A stretch of DNA of 64,000 nt from NCBI RefSeq assembly GCF_040365005.1, contig NZ_BAABWV010000001.1, forward strand, positions 372,001-436,000, read 5' to 3'. This document shows positions 35,302 to 45,609 of this stretch, piece by piece; within the stretch, counting starts at the first letter, position 1; each line of letters opens with the position of its first letter. The translations under genes were made by a program, and so were the position numbers. The notes beneath the pieces were generated by a model. That model was not told the origin of the DNA and ran no database searches. It saw nothing but the letters and a program-made list of their open reading frames with translations. The DNA is from Antarcticimicrobium sp040365005 (GTDB lineage: Bacteria > Pseudomonadota > Alphaproteobacteria > Rhodobacterales > Rhodobacteraceae).

Positions 35302-35826
35302 TCACCCGGGCCCCTGCCCCTGCGCAACCACTGCCCCGAAGGCGCCACCAGTGGCCGGGCGACCCACCGGACGCCGGGAGACCAGGATGGGATTGAAATC
35401 GAGATCGTTGGCGATCTCGAACATCGACACCCTGCGATCATACCAGTTCACGACGATCTCGCGCCCCTCCTCAAAGACGACGACACAGTATTTGCCGCTT
35501 GCGACGTCGCAGCTGTCCTTGTGCAGGACGGAGACGACAAAAGGGTCAATCAGATGCGCCTTGAGCCGGATCAGCGCCACGCGTTGCTTCCCGGTCAGCA
35601 GCAGCCCCCCGGCAAGAACGGCCACGGAGACGCCGATCATCCCCCAGCCCGAGAAACCGCGAAAGGGATTGATCTCCTTGATCCGATCCCCGTAGGCGAC
35701 AAAGACCAGCCGGCCGGCAAACCCCAGGGCGGCCACCGTGCCGACAATGACGAGGACGCCGACCATGTCGCCATGTGCCCGGGATGCGACCGATGCGGCG
35801 CGCTCGACATCAAGCCCGAAATCCAT
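35302..35826 (-). CDS. Hypothetical membrane protein
   Basis: 174 residues, not recognised. Two hydrophobic helices at about 21-45 and 60-78 are followed by a soluble part with a beta-rich look (KYCVVVFEEGREIVVNWYDRRVSMFEI). The ATG at 35826 has a GGAGGGG site; an earlier start at 35844 is in frame. It is convergent with the XRE-cupin regulator (15 bases between stops) and stands alone. Regular third-position G/C supports coding. Confidence 0.6.
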   Translation of the reverse strand: MDFGLDVERAASVASRAHGDMVGVLVIVGTVAALGFAGRLVFVAYGDRIKEINPFRGFSGWGMIGVSVAVLAGGLLLTGKQRVALIRLKAHLIDPFVVSVLHKDSCDVASGKYCVVVFEEGREIVVNWYDRRVSMFEIANDLDFNPILVSRRPVGRPATGGAFGAVVAQGQGPG

Positions 35827-36212
35827 GGAACCCCTCCAGAACACTGGTCACCACCGTCCGCTTGGAGCAGAAAACCGGCGAGAATGTGGATGACAGCAAA
35901 AATCCCCCAAAGATTGTCTGCCGATGTTTATAAATTCGGTAAACGTGTGAAAACTGAAAACCGGAGCGCCGCGCAACTGATCGGCACGGGCAACGAGAAA
36001 GCAGGTTGTGATTCAAATGCTCGATCTGCGCCTCGGGCAGCACGGCGCGGACAAACCCGATCCGACGGACATTCAGCCGCACCTTGCCGACCATGACCGG
36101 GCTGTCGTCGGAATACTCCGAAAGGCCGGTGCAGATCTAATGCTGCGGTGGCCCGGCCCCCCAGTGTGCCGGTCGCCGGCGTCCATGTCCCGGACGACCG
36201 CCCGTCCCGGTT
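35827..36212. other. Intergenic region with a possible gene remnant
   Basis: The half next to the membrane-protein start is AT-richer and should hold its promoter; a loose dyad GTTTA-N9-TAAAC lies near 35930. Between about 36136 and 36010 the minus strand reads as codon-biased protein (VGKVRLNVRRIGFVRAVLPEA) after a stop, but it degrades into uncharacteristic sequence and has no ribosome site. It may be a remnant of a gene once following the acyl-HSL synthase. Confidence 0.3.
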
Positions 36213-36839
36213 TCAGTGCAGGGTGGTTTTCTTCGCAGGCGCCTCGGCCACCGCCGCCACATGCATGACCGCCGCCTGTGTCTTGTCGCCGTCGATCTCA
36301 AGCTTGGGCCCCAGCGGCAGCGCCCCCATGCCAAGCCGCGCCATCCACCGCTTGAACACGGCGGGCACGATCCCGATCACATGGGTTGCCCCCTCGGCCA
36401 CCGCCGTCCGCGCCATTTCCGACAGCAAAAGCGTCTGCACGAAAATGCGGCGGTCCGCCTCGACATCGGGCGAAACGAAAAGTCGGGTCGCCTCCCAGAT
36501 GTGATCGGCGACCGGGGCCTTTTCGTAAAGGACATGCGGCGGAATCCCCGCCAACATCCCCCGCTGGGCATCGCGCAGCATGTAGGAATAGCATCCGCAG
36601 CGGGCCGTCGTCGGCAGCAAGCGGATACCGGCCAGCACCTGCCCGAATTCATGCACCACCACCGACCGGCTTTGCGGCGTGTCGTACTGGTCGAACTCCA
36701 TCCCCTCGGTATGGGGTAAATCCCACTGTTTCGTGTCGATAAACACTTGTTTCCTTGCCTTCAGGAACTCGGCGTAGAGCTCACCGTAGTGGTGCTGCGT
36801 GGTCACGGAGAGGACCGAACTGCGCATCCGGTTGGGCAT
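36213..36839 (-). CDS. LuxI-type acyl-homoserine-lactone synthase
   Basis: 208 residues from the chosen ATG, normal LuxI length. The conserved residues are all found: Arg29 and Phe33 (KARKQVFI), Trp39, Glu48, Asp50 and Asp53 (GMEFDQYD), Arg73 (GIRLLP), and Glu116/Arg119 in HIWEATRLFVSP. It joins acyl-ACP and S-adenosylmethionine into an AHL signal. An in-frame ATG at 36998 would add 53 residues with no family likeness, though it cannot be ruled out. No luxR gene is in the window; the divergent neighbour is a histidine kinase. No lux-box-like repeat is visible upstream. Confidence 0.88.
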   Translation of the reverse strand: MPNRMRSSVLSVTTQHHYGELYAEFLKARKQVFIDTKQWDLPHTEGMEFDQYDTPQSRSVVVHEFGQVLAGIRLLPTTARCGCYSYMLRDAQRGMLAGIPPHVLYEKAPVADHIWEATRLFVSPDVEADRRIFVQTLLLSEMARTAVAEGATHVIGIVPAVFKRWMARLGMGALPLGPKLEIDGDKTQAAVMHVAAVAEAPAKKTTLH

Positions 36840-37166
36840 GACCCTGCGCCCTGTCGCGCCGCCCGGACGCGGCATGCTCCGCGCGGGTTTCGATGCAACC
36901 CCCGATAGCGAATCATCAGATTGCCCCGTCGATGCCGGGACCAGCTCAGGCAAAAGGTCCCGCCCCCCCTGTCGCCTGCCCCTCGTGTGAAAGCCCATAT
37001 CTAACCCACCGATATTTTTCGTGTTTTTGCTTGGCACAGCGGCCCGTTTGTTCCAAGTTTTGACACAATCGCACCAAAGTTCCATCAATTTTCACCAGTA
37101 CAATCTATGCGTGTTGCATTAAACACACAAGTTTAGACAGAGGCACGGCAGGGGCCTGGGACAGTC
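36840..37166. promoter_or_regulatory. Divergent promoter region between acyl-HSL synthase and histidine kinase
   Basis: The half next to the kinase is clearly AT-richer than its surroundings. It holds a small dyad, GTGTT (37111-37115), six bases, AACAC (37122-37126), about 40 bases before the kinase start. The half nearer the synthase is GC-rich and may be its leader or an N-terminal extension. Confidence 0.4.
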
Positions 37167-38564
37167 ATGATCAGCCAATTGAGAAGCGAATTCGCGGACG
37201 GCAACGGCACCCTTTGGGCAGACCGCCGAAGGCTGCGCGACTATGCCAAGGTCGGGCGCATGCTACTACTGCAGCGTATCGTGATCTATTCCTCCGCCAT
37301 CTTCCTTGCCGGCGCCTATTACAACTGGTGGATCGCGCTGATCACCTACGCCTTCACCCTTGCCGCCGAGATCTATGACGGCGCCACCTTCCGCAGGATC
37401 CTGGTGACCCGGCAATGGACCGAGAAGGCGGTGCGGCGCTCCATGCGCGACATCTATATCGGCACGGCCATCAGCGCGACGGTGATCTCGGCCTTCGCCA
37501 TCTCGTTCGCGATCCTGCAGGGCCCCGAAACCGGGCATTTCATGCCCCTTTTCATGCTGTTTTCCGCCGCCGTCTTTGCAGCCATCAACAACCACCACTT
37601 CCTGCCCGTGCTGGCGCTGCGGCTGACGATCTACGTTGCCGCCATCCTGTACATCCCGATCCGGGACCTCTGGATCGTGCGGCCTCCGCTCTCTTCCGAG
37701 CTTTGGCTGCACTTCTTCACCGTCCTGTTCGTTCTCGGGTTCATCGTTGAATGTTCCCGCAGCTTCCTGGTCGGATACAGCAACTACCTGCGCAACCTTC
37801 ACAACCTCGAGCGCGAGCACGAGCGTACCAAGGCCGCTTACAAGACGAAAACCCAGTTCCTGTCGACCGTCAGCCACGAGTTGCGCACCCCGCTCACCTC
37901 GATCAAGGGGTCGCTGGAGATCATCAGCTCGGGCATTCTGGGGGAGCCGCCCGAAAAAATGGCAAAACCGCTGGATATCGCAACCCGCAACGCACGCCGC
38001 CTTGCAGATCTGGTCAACGATCTGCTGCTGCTGCAAAAGGCCGAGGCCGGCAAGATCGACTATTTCTTCGAGAACGCCGATGTCGGCGACCTGGTGCAAG
38101 AGGTGGTCGAACGGTTCCGCCCCTTTGCCGACCGCCGGAATATCTCTATCACCACCGATCCCGAAGCGAGCGGCCATTTTGCACGGTTCGACAAGGTGCG
38201 CCTTGACCAGGTGATCACCAACCTTCTGTCCAACGCCACGAAATTCTCCTACGACGACGGCGAGGTCCGCGTGATGCTCTCGCACCATGAGGGCAATGTC
38301 CGGATCTCCGTTTCGGATGACGGCATCGGCATCTCCGACGCCTCGCGCCCCAAGATCTTCCAGGAGTTCAGCCAGGTCGATTCCACCAATGCCCGCCAGT
38401 TTGAGGGCACGGGCCTTGGGCTGAACATCTCCAAGCGGATCGTCGAGGCGCATGGCGGCGCGATTGATTTCACAAGCAAGCCTGGCGTCGGCTCGACCTT
38501 TTTCATCGACCTGCCGGAAGAGGACGCCCCAGCGCAATCCGCCCCGGTGAAGGACGCCGCCTGA
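37167..38564 (+). CDS. Membrane-bound sensor histidine kinase
   Basis: 465 residues. Five to six hydrophobic helices fill residues 30-205 with little periplasmic sequence, so the membrane part itself may sense. The HisKA domain has the phospho-accepting His237 (STVSHELRTPLTS). The ATPase domain has an N box (LITNLLSNATKFSY is the approximate region), SDDGIGIS, and FEGTGLGLNISKRIV. No response regulator gene is adjacent, so the partner is elsewhere. It is divergent from the acyl-HSL synthase. The ribosome site is weak. Confidence 0.9.
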   Translation: MISQLRSEFADGNGTLWADRRRLRDYAKVGRMLLLQRIVIYSSAIFLAGAYYNWWIALITYAFTLAAEIYDGATFRRILVTRQWTEKAVRRSMRDIYIGTAISATVISAFAISFAILQGPETGHFMPLFMLFSAAVFAAINNHHFLPVLALRLTIYVAAILYIPIRDLWIVRPPLSSELWLHFFTVLFVLGFIVECSRSFLVGYSNYLRNLHNLEREHERTKAAYKTKTQFLSTVSHELRTPLTSIKGSLEIISSGILGEPPEKMAKPLDIATRNARRLADLVNDLLLLQKAEAGKIDYFFENADVGDLVQEVVERFRPFADRRNISITTDPEASGHFARFDKVRLDQVITNLLSNATKFSYDDGEVRVMLSHHEGNVRISVSDDGIGISDASRPKIFQEFSQVDSTNARQFEGTGLGLNISKRIVEAHGGAIDFTSKPGVGSTFFIDLPEEDAPAQSAPVKDAA

Positions 38565-39016
38565 CCCGCCCGGTCCCCGGCCCGCGGAAGGCCCGGTCCG
38601 CTGGCCCCGAGACCCGAAACAAGAGCGCGCCGCAGGCAACGCGCACCTCCGCACCGTGCGACCCACGAGAAGGGAAAGGAATTCCACGCTGCTTTGGTTT
38701 GGTGGAATACACCAAGGACAGCGACCGAAGCCCCCCACGTTCGGGACGGCACCCAGCCGCCCCACCCCGCACCAGGCCCTTGCCACGCGGGCGACACCCC
38801 AAAGCCTGGCACAACCTCGGGACGACTCCGCAGATCACAGGCTCCCGCAGGGAGAGATGAATTCAGAATTCATGAAACTACAGGGGCATTTCACCTCGAT
38901 ATCAACGGTTTTCCGCTTGCCCAGGTCGCCATTGATCACGGAGAATTGCCAATCACGGCCCACCCGGCGGAACTGTTTCGACGAGTGGAAAAAAGTGCAC
39001 AGGTACAGAGCAAAAC
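38565..39016. other. Intergenic region between the two histidine kinases
   Basis: 450 bases. The left two-thirds are GC-rich without recognisable features; the right third is AT-richer and holds the palindrome at 38857-38873. A frame that starts inside the palindrome with a GGGAGAG site runs into the kinase gene out of frame and gives no protein-like sequence. Confidence 0.4.
38857..38873. promoter_or_regulatory. 17-base palindrome upstream of the PAS histidine kinase
   Basis: ATGAATTC-A-GAATTCAT is a perfect palindrome with eight-base arms. It lies about 145 bases before the kinase start. A dimeric regulator site is plausible; the protein is unknown. Confidence 0.45.
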
Positions 39017-41467
39017 ATGAAAAAAGCGAACCTTCTCTCCGGCCTGGCCGTGGTCGCGCTGCTTGGCGTTTTTTTCGTCATGCTCGAATCCATCAGGTAC
39101 AAGACCTTTGTCGAGTCGGAGCGACAGCAGGCAACCCGGTTCGCAGAAGACCTCAAGGAGCGGATCGAGCACGAGGTGTTCGATTTCATGCTCAGGGCGC
39201 GCGGCCTGACAACCGCGGTCGAACTGAGCGGCGAAATCGGGCAGGATCGGTTTGCCCATATCGCCGAACGGTTCCGCCTGGAAAGCGATTCCATTGTCGA
39301 TATCGCCCTTGTCGAACACGGGATCATCACGCTTGTTCATCCGCTCGAAGCAAACCGCCACCTGATCGGCTTCGATCTTCGCGACAATCACCACCAATGG
39401 CCGGCGCTGGTCCGGTCCCAACGCACCGGCCAGGTCACCGTTCAGGGGCCGGTTCGACTGTTGCAGGGAAAGACCGGGTTCGTCGTGCGCACGCCGGTGG
39501 CGGCGTACCGACCTGGTGCAGAGCCGCCTGCGATCACCAAGGTCGTCTCCGTCGTGGTCGACGCACAGGCGGCCTTCGACGATATACTGCGGCTCAAGGC
39601 GGCAGCTGACGGCGGTGACCAGGGGTTTCGCGTTGCGCTGACAACCATGAAGGCCGGCGGCGACACGATCGGCCCCCTCGGGGTATTTGACGAGGACCCC
39701 GAGGTTGCCGTTCTTGCCGTGCCGGGCAACGCCTTGAAACTGGGCGTGGTCCCCGAGGCCGGTTGGGCGATGGGTTACCGGATCGACTGGGCCGCCGACC
39801 TGGGCCTTCTGCTGATCATACTGACCACGCTTTTCTTCGTTCAGCAGCTGCTGCGGCAACGCGCCGAACGCAACAAGGCCCGGCTCCAGCTCAACATGGC
39901 CATCGAAACCCTGCCCGATGGGTTCGTTCTGTACGATGCCGAGGGCCGTCTGGTCCTGTGCAACCGGAATTACCGGGAGTTTTACGAGAAAAGCGCCGAG
40001 GCGCTGGTGCCCGGCAACACCTTCGAGGACATCCTGCGGGTCGGGCTGAAAAACGGGCAATACGCGGATGCAATCGGCCGCGAGGAGGCCTGGCTGGCCG
40101 AGCGTCTGGCCCTGCGCCAGGCGACGGAATCGACCCATGATCAAGAGTTGGGCGACGGCAGATGGCTGCGCATCTTCGAGCGCATGATGCCCGATGGCAG
40201 CCGGGTCGGTGTCCGGGTGGATATCACCGAGTTGAAACGGCACCAGGCCGAACTGGAGGCCTCGAACGCCGAGTTGCGCGATGCGCTTGCCCGGCGCGAC
40301 CTGGCCGAAAAGCGGTTCTCGAACGTGGCCGAGCTCAGCCGGGACTGGTTGTGGGAAATGGACAAGGATCTGCGGTTCACCTACCTCTCCGACAGCTACC
40401 TGAGCAACGACATCGCCTATCTGCTTGGCAAGACCCGCCGCGAGGCTCACCAGGACCACCCGCAGGTCTTTGAAACCGCCGATTGGGACTGGCTCGACCA
40501 GAAGCAACGCGCGCATGAGCCGTTCCGGGATTTCATCTACCAGGCGATCGGCGCAACCAAGGACAACAAATGGATCCGCACGAGCGGGGTTCCGATCTTC
40601 GACGAAAACGGCGACTTCGCCGGCTATCGCGGCGTCGGCTCCGACATCACGGTCGTCTACAACGCCAAGCGCGACGCCGAGGCCGCAAGTGCTGCAAAGA
40701 CCGAGTTTCTCAACGTGATGACGCATGAGTTGCGGACACCGCTGACCGTCATCCTCGGCTACAACACCTTGATGGCCAAACCCGGGTACCTGCCGTCGAT
40801 CAAGGCCCTGGAAAGCGACATCAAGGCCGGCGCCCTGACCCCGGAGAACGCAGAACAGAAGCTGGCCCCCGTCAAGCAGGAGATCGCCAAGTTCGCAAGC
40901 AAGATGGACCAGTCCGGACGCCACCTTCTGAGCCTGATCAACGACATCCTGGACCTTGCCAAGATCGAGGCCGGGAAACTGAATATCGACCCGCACGCCA
41001 TCGAGATCGCGCCGGTTCTGGATTTCGTCGTGGACCAACTGGCCGAAACCGCCCAACAGAAATCTCTGGATCTGAGCATCGAGACAAGCGGCGGCGTCGT
41101 TCTTGCCGACGATCTGCGGCTGCGCCAGATCCTGATCAACCTTGTCGGCAACGCGGTGAAATTCACCGACCAGGGCCATGTCAAGATCCGCACCGAGCAG
41201 TTGGGCGACCAGATGGCGTTCCATATCGAGGATAGCGGCTGTGGCATACCCGAGGACAAACAGGCGACCATCTTCGGGAAATTCGACCAGGTCGACTCCT
41301 CCGGCACGCGGGGCAAGGGCGGCAGCGGCCTTGGCCTGTCGATCTCGCAGCAACTGGTGGAACTGCAGGGCGGCCGGGTGACGGTACAAAGCGAGTTGGG
41401 GGTCGGAAGCACCTTTACCTTCACCCTGCCCGCGCTGGCACAGGACGCCCGGACCGCCGCGGCGTGA
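39017..41467 (+). CDS. Large PAS sensor histidine kinase
   Basis: 816 residues. Order: membrane helix 7-25; a periplasmic sensing domain (about 30-250) with CHASE-like features; membrane helix about 255-280; a PAS domain with the LPDGFVLYDAEGRLVLCN opening; a second PAS domain (WEMDKDLRFTYLSDSY) ending at GYRGVGSDIT; then HisKA with His570 (VMTHELRTPLTV) and the ATPase (LINLVGNAVKF, EDSGCGIP, GKGGSGLGLSI). No receiver domain is attached, and no response regulator lies nearby. About 450 bases separate it from the first kinase, so it probably has its own promoter. Confidence 0.92.
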   Translation: MKKANLLSGLAVVALLGVFFVMLESIRYKTFVESERQQATRFAEDLKERIEHEVFDFMLRARGLTTAVELSGEIGQDRFAHIAERFRLESDSIVDIALVEHGIITLVHPLEANRHLIGFDLRDNHHQWPALVRSQRTGQVTVQGPVRLLQGKTGFVVRTPVAAYRPGAEPPAITKVVSVVVDAQAAFDDILRLKAAADGGDQGFRVALTTMKAGGDTIGPLGVFDEDPEVAVLAVPGNALKLGVVPEAGWAMGYRIDWAADLGLLLIILTTLFFVQQLLRQRAERNKARLQLNMAIETLPDGFVLYDAEGRLVLCNRNYREFYEKSAEALVPGNTFEDILRVGLKNGQYADAIGREEAWLAERLALRQATESTHDQELGDGRWLRIFERMMPDGSRVGVRVDITELKRHQAELEASNAELRDALARRDLAEKRFSNVAELSRDWLWEMDKDLRFTYLSDSYLSNDIAYLLGKTRREAHQDHPQVFETADWDWLDQKQRAHEPFRDFIYQAIGATKDNKWIRTSGVPIFDENGDFAGYRGVGSDITVVYNAKRDAEAASAAKTEFLNVMTHELRTPLTVILGYNTLMAKPGYLPSIKALESDIKAGALTPENAEQKLAPVKQEIAKFASKMDQSGRHLLSLINDILDLAKIEAGKLNIDPHAIEIAPVLDFVVDQLAETAQQKSLDLSIETSGGVVLADDLRLRQILINLVGNAVKFTDQGHVKIRTEQLGDQMAFHIEDSGCGIPEDKQATIFGKFDQVDSSGTRGKGGSGLGLSISQQLVELQGGRVTVQSELGVGSTFTFTLPALAQDARTAAA

Positions 41468-41524
41468 CCGGGGCCGATCCGGGGCCTGGCAATCGCGACC
41501 AGACCCTGCACCGCCTCCGGGCCG

Positions 41525-42658
41525 TCAGAGGATGAAATCGCCCGCCGTCAGCGTTAAACTCCCGTCGACCAGGATAAAGAAATCCGCTGACCCGTCTCCG
41601 TCGATATCCCCCTGGATCTCGCGCTTGGCATCATCGGCCCAGGACCGGTAACGCAACTCGCCCGCGGCGCCACTGAAGGCATCGCCGCCGACAAAGGTGA
41701 ACGCCTGGTTGCCGGACAGCGTTGAATTCGCGTCGACCCCGGACAGGTCGATGATGTCATCGGCGCGATCGAAATCCTTGATCACGTCGCGGACCGAGCG
41801 ACTGTCGTTCTGGCTGGCCTTTGAAAAGGCGAAAACATCCGCGTCGGCGCCGCCATATAGCTTGTCCTTGCCCGCGCCTCCGTCCAGCGTGTCCTGGCCG
41901 TTCCCCCCGCGCAGGACGTCCTCGCCGTTCTCACCAAACAGCGTGTCACTGCCCTTCTTGCCGTACAGCTTGTCGCCACCGCCACAACCGTACAAAAGAT
42001 CCCCTCCGGCGCCGCCTTTCAGCGTGTCCGCGCCGGCCAGCCCGTCGAGGACATCGCTGCCGGCAAGCCCCCGGATCAGATCCGCGCTGGCGCTGCCCTG
42101 CAGGGTGTTGTTGCCGCTGTCGCCGACAATCTCGCCCGAGCCGCTGCTGCTGCCCCCCGTGCCGGTGCCGCTGCTGCCACCGCTCGTACCGCCGGCTCCA
42201 CTGTCGAGCAGTACCGTACCATCGGTAGCCGCAAAGTTCTGGGTGATCATGACCGAGTCGAACCCCTTGTAGTCACCCTGTTCGATCCCGATCCCGATAT
42301 AATCATAGTCGGGGTTGAGGATGTTCCACCGATGCCACGTGCTGTCCATCAGGCGCTCGTGGATGTCTTCCACGTCGTCGAAAAGACCCGCCGCGCCGCG
42401 TTCGCTCTGGAAACCGATGTTCTCGCCCGACCGCGAACTGCCGGAAAAATCGAAACCCGCGTCGACCATGCGATCATAGGAGGACGAGCCGCCCGCCCCG
42501 GTATGAGAGAAGATATCTTCGGCCAGAACCCATTCGCTGTGGGTCTCGGCCGAGTCGTTGAGATGCTGCTCCAGCTGCAGCGGGTCCACCCCTGCGGCCG
42601 CGCGTTCGGCGTTGATCAGCTCGAGCATGTAGAGCTCAAGATCGTTTGCAATCGACAT
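41525..42658 (-). CDS. Secreted CAP-domain (SCP/PR-1-like) protein with RTX repeats
   Basis: 377 residues. Residues 5-150 are a CAP domain: LINAERAAAGVDPL, then EDIFSHTGAGG, SGENIGFQ and WHRWNILNPDY, the usual CAP signatures. A Gly/Ser linker (about 175-200) leads into about nine RTX nonapeptides (GGxGxDxLx type, about 205-290) that bind calcium. The C-terminus (FTFVGGDAFSGAAGELRYR onward) is the M10/serralysin-like type I secretion end. There is no Sec signal, as expected for type I secretion. One repeat carries an unusual cysteine (YGCGGGDKL). The ATG at 42658 has a GGAG site; upstream in-frame starts were rejected. No secretion genes are nearby. Confidence 0.9.
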   Translation of the reverse strand: MSIANDLELYMLELINAERAAAGVDPLQLEQHLNDSAETHSEWVLAEDIFSHTGAGGSSSYDRMVDAGFDFSGSSRSGENIGFQSERGAAGLFDDVEDIHERLMDSTWHRWNILNPDYDYIGIGIEQGDYKGFDSVMITQNFAATDGTVLLDSGAGGTSGGSSGTGTGGSSSGSGEIVGDSGNNTLQGSASADLIRGLAGSDVLDGLAGADTLKGGAGGDLLYGCGGGDKLYGKKGSDTLFGENGEDVLRGGNGQDTLDGGAGKDKLYGGADADVFAFSKASQNDSRSVRDVIKDFDRADDIIDLSGVDANSTLSGNQAFTFVGGDAFSGAAGELRYRSWADDAKREIQGDIDGDGSADFFILVDGSLTLTAGDFIL

Positions 42659-42891
42659 CGTGTTACTCCGCAAATTTTTCATCGCGGTCTCGATTGCATA
42701 TCGCTTGTTGCCGCAGCAACCGGGCCGGAAAAAGCCGGAAAAACTCCGCCCAAATTCGCAGGGGGTCGGCAGATGTTCGCCTTTTTCGCAGCCCTCAGAG
42801 CCTGCGGCACACGGCATGCGGGCCCGGTCTGCGAGCCGTCAACCTGCGGCCCTGACTGTCACAGGTTCCCATGTCCCGACGCGCGTCGGCT

Positions 42892-43305
42892 TCAATCCCA
42901 AACCGGCGAAATCTGGCAAAAGGTCGCCGCCCCTTGCACCGACATGTGAGACCCGGGATTCAACAGGCTGTACTTTTGGAACTGGCCCTGCCCCTCGGGG
43001 GGGGCGGCGTCGGCATCCATGGTGAACTGCACCGCCGTGCGGCGGCCGGTGGTGACACTGGGCCCGCGCCCCCGCAACAGATAGATCTGTGCCGTCCAGG
43101 ACGCGCCCAGCACCCGTCGGGCATAATCAGAGGCACCGCACCAGTAATCGTCAACCGCCCCGCCAATGCGCGTGATCACCTCGAAAGAGCTGTCGTTGAT
43201 CGGATTGACCCGGGTCCCGTTCCGCCCGGTAAAGGCCTCGGCAGAGAATGGCAGGGCCAGGCAAAGGGCGGTGAAAGCTGCGAGAGTTCGGGACATGGGG
43301 GTCAT
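42892..43305 (-). CDS. Small exported hypothetical protein
   Basis: 137 residues, family not recognised. It has a signal peptide (hydrophobic SRTLAAFTALCLALPFSAEAF at about 4-24). The mature part has two well-spaced cysteines (YWCGASDYARR and ATFCQISP) that could form a disulphide. The start is uncertain: ATG at 43305 or 43296, with weak ribosome sites, and a further start at 43317 is in frame. It stands alone downstream of rpoD's terminator region. Confidence 0.65.
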   Translation of the reverse strand: MTPMSRTLAAFTALCLALPFSAEAFTGRNGTRVNPINDSSFEVITRIGGAVDDYWCGASDYARRVLGASWTAQIYLLRGRGPSVTTGRRTAVQFTMDADAAPPEGQGQFQKYSLLNPGSHMSVQGAATFCQISPVWD

Positions 43306-43416
43306 GGCGTACAACACTATTTGGGACAGGAGGCCAGCATAACGCGGTTCAGGCCGGCCCGATAGAGGCGCACACGCGGGCGTGATCGGACCGGGGCCCC
43401 AAGAGCCGTCTCGATG

Positions 43417-43444
43417 AAAAAAGGCGCCCCGCAGGGCGCCTTTT
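43417..43444 (-). terminator. Rho-independent terminator of rpoD
   Basis: GGCGCCC (43423-43429) and GGGCGCC (43434-43440) form a perfect stem with a four-base loop. Read on the minus strand, six T follow. It directly follows the rpoD stop codon. Four T on the other strand could also stop plus-strand transcripts. Confidence 0.9.
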
Positions 43445-43449
43445 CGATC

Positions 43450-45438
<1,989 letters not shown>

Positions 45439-45460
45439 TCAATGCTCCTGCAGGGGCTTG

Positions 45461-45488
45461 AGGTGATTCGTCCGGATGCGAATCACTT
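45461..45488 (-). promoter_or_regulatory. Hairpin in the rpoD leader
   Basis: GTGATTCG (45463-45470) and CGAATCAC (45479-45486) form a perfect eight-base stem with an eight-base loop; one GU and one AU pair can extend it. It lies 25-48 bases before the rpoD ATG, close to the ribosome site. It could affect translation or mark a protein site. Confidence 0.4.
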
Positions 45489-45609
45489 GGTACGGTCCGG
45501 CGATTCGGTCACCCGAAGGCCCGATTGTCCACCTCTATTCGATATAAAACGCCGTCTCAACGGCCCGACTCGGGATTACTGGTCCGATTCCTGTCTCCAT
45601 GTCCGCGTC

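Noticed and set aside
35810..36094. A 94-codon minus-strand frame between the membrane protein and the acyl-HSL synthase
   Set aside because: Only its first 30 codons look coding; the rest is uncharacteristic and there is no ribosome site. It is mentioned as a possible remnant, not called as a gene.
36840..37166. A lux box upstream of the acyl-HSL synthase
   Set aside because: No 18-20-base inverted repeat of lux-box type was found; only a short five-base dyad is present.
38857..39609. A frame starting inside the 17-base palindrome with a ribosome-site-like GGGAGAG
   Set aside because: It runs out of frame through the PAS kinase gene and yields no protein-like sequence.
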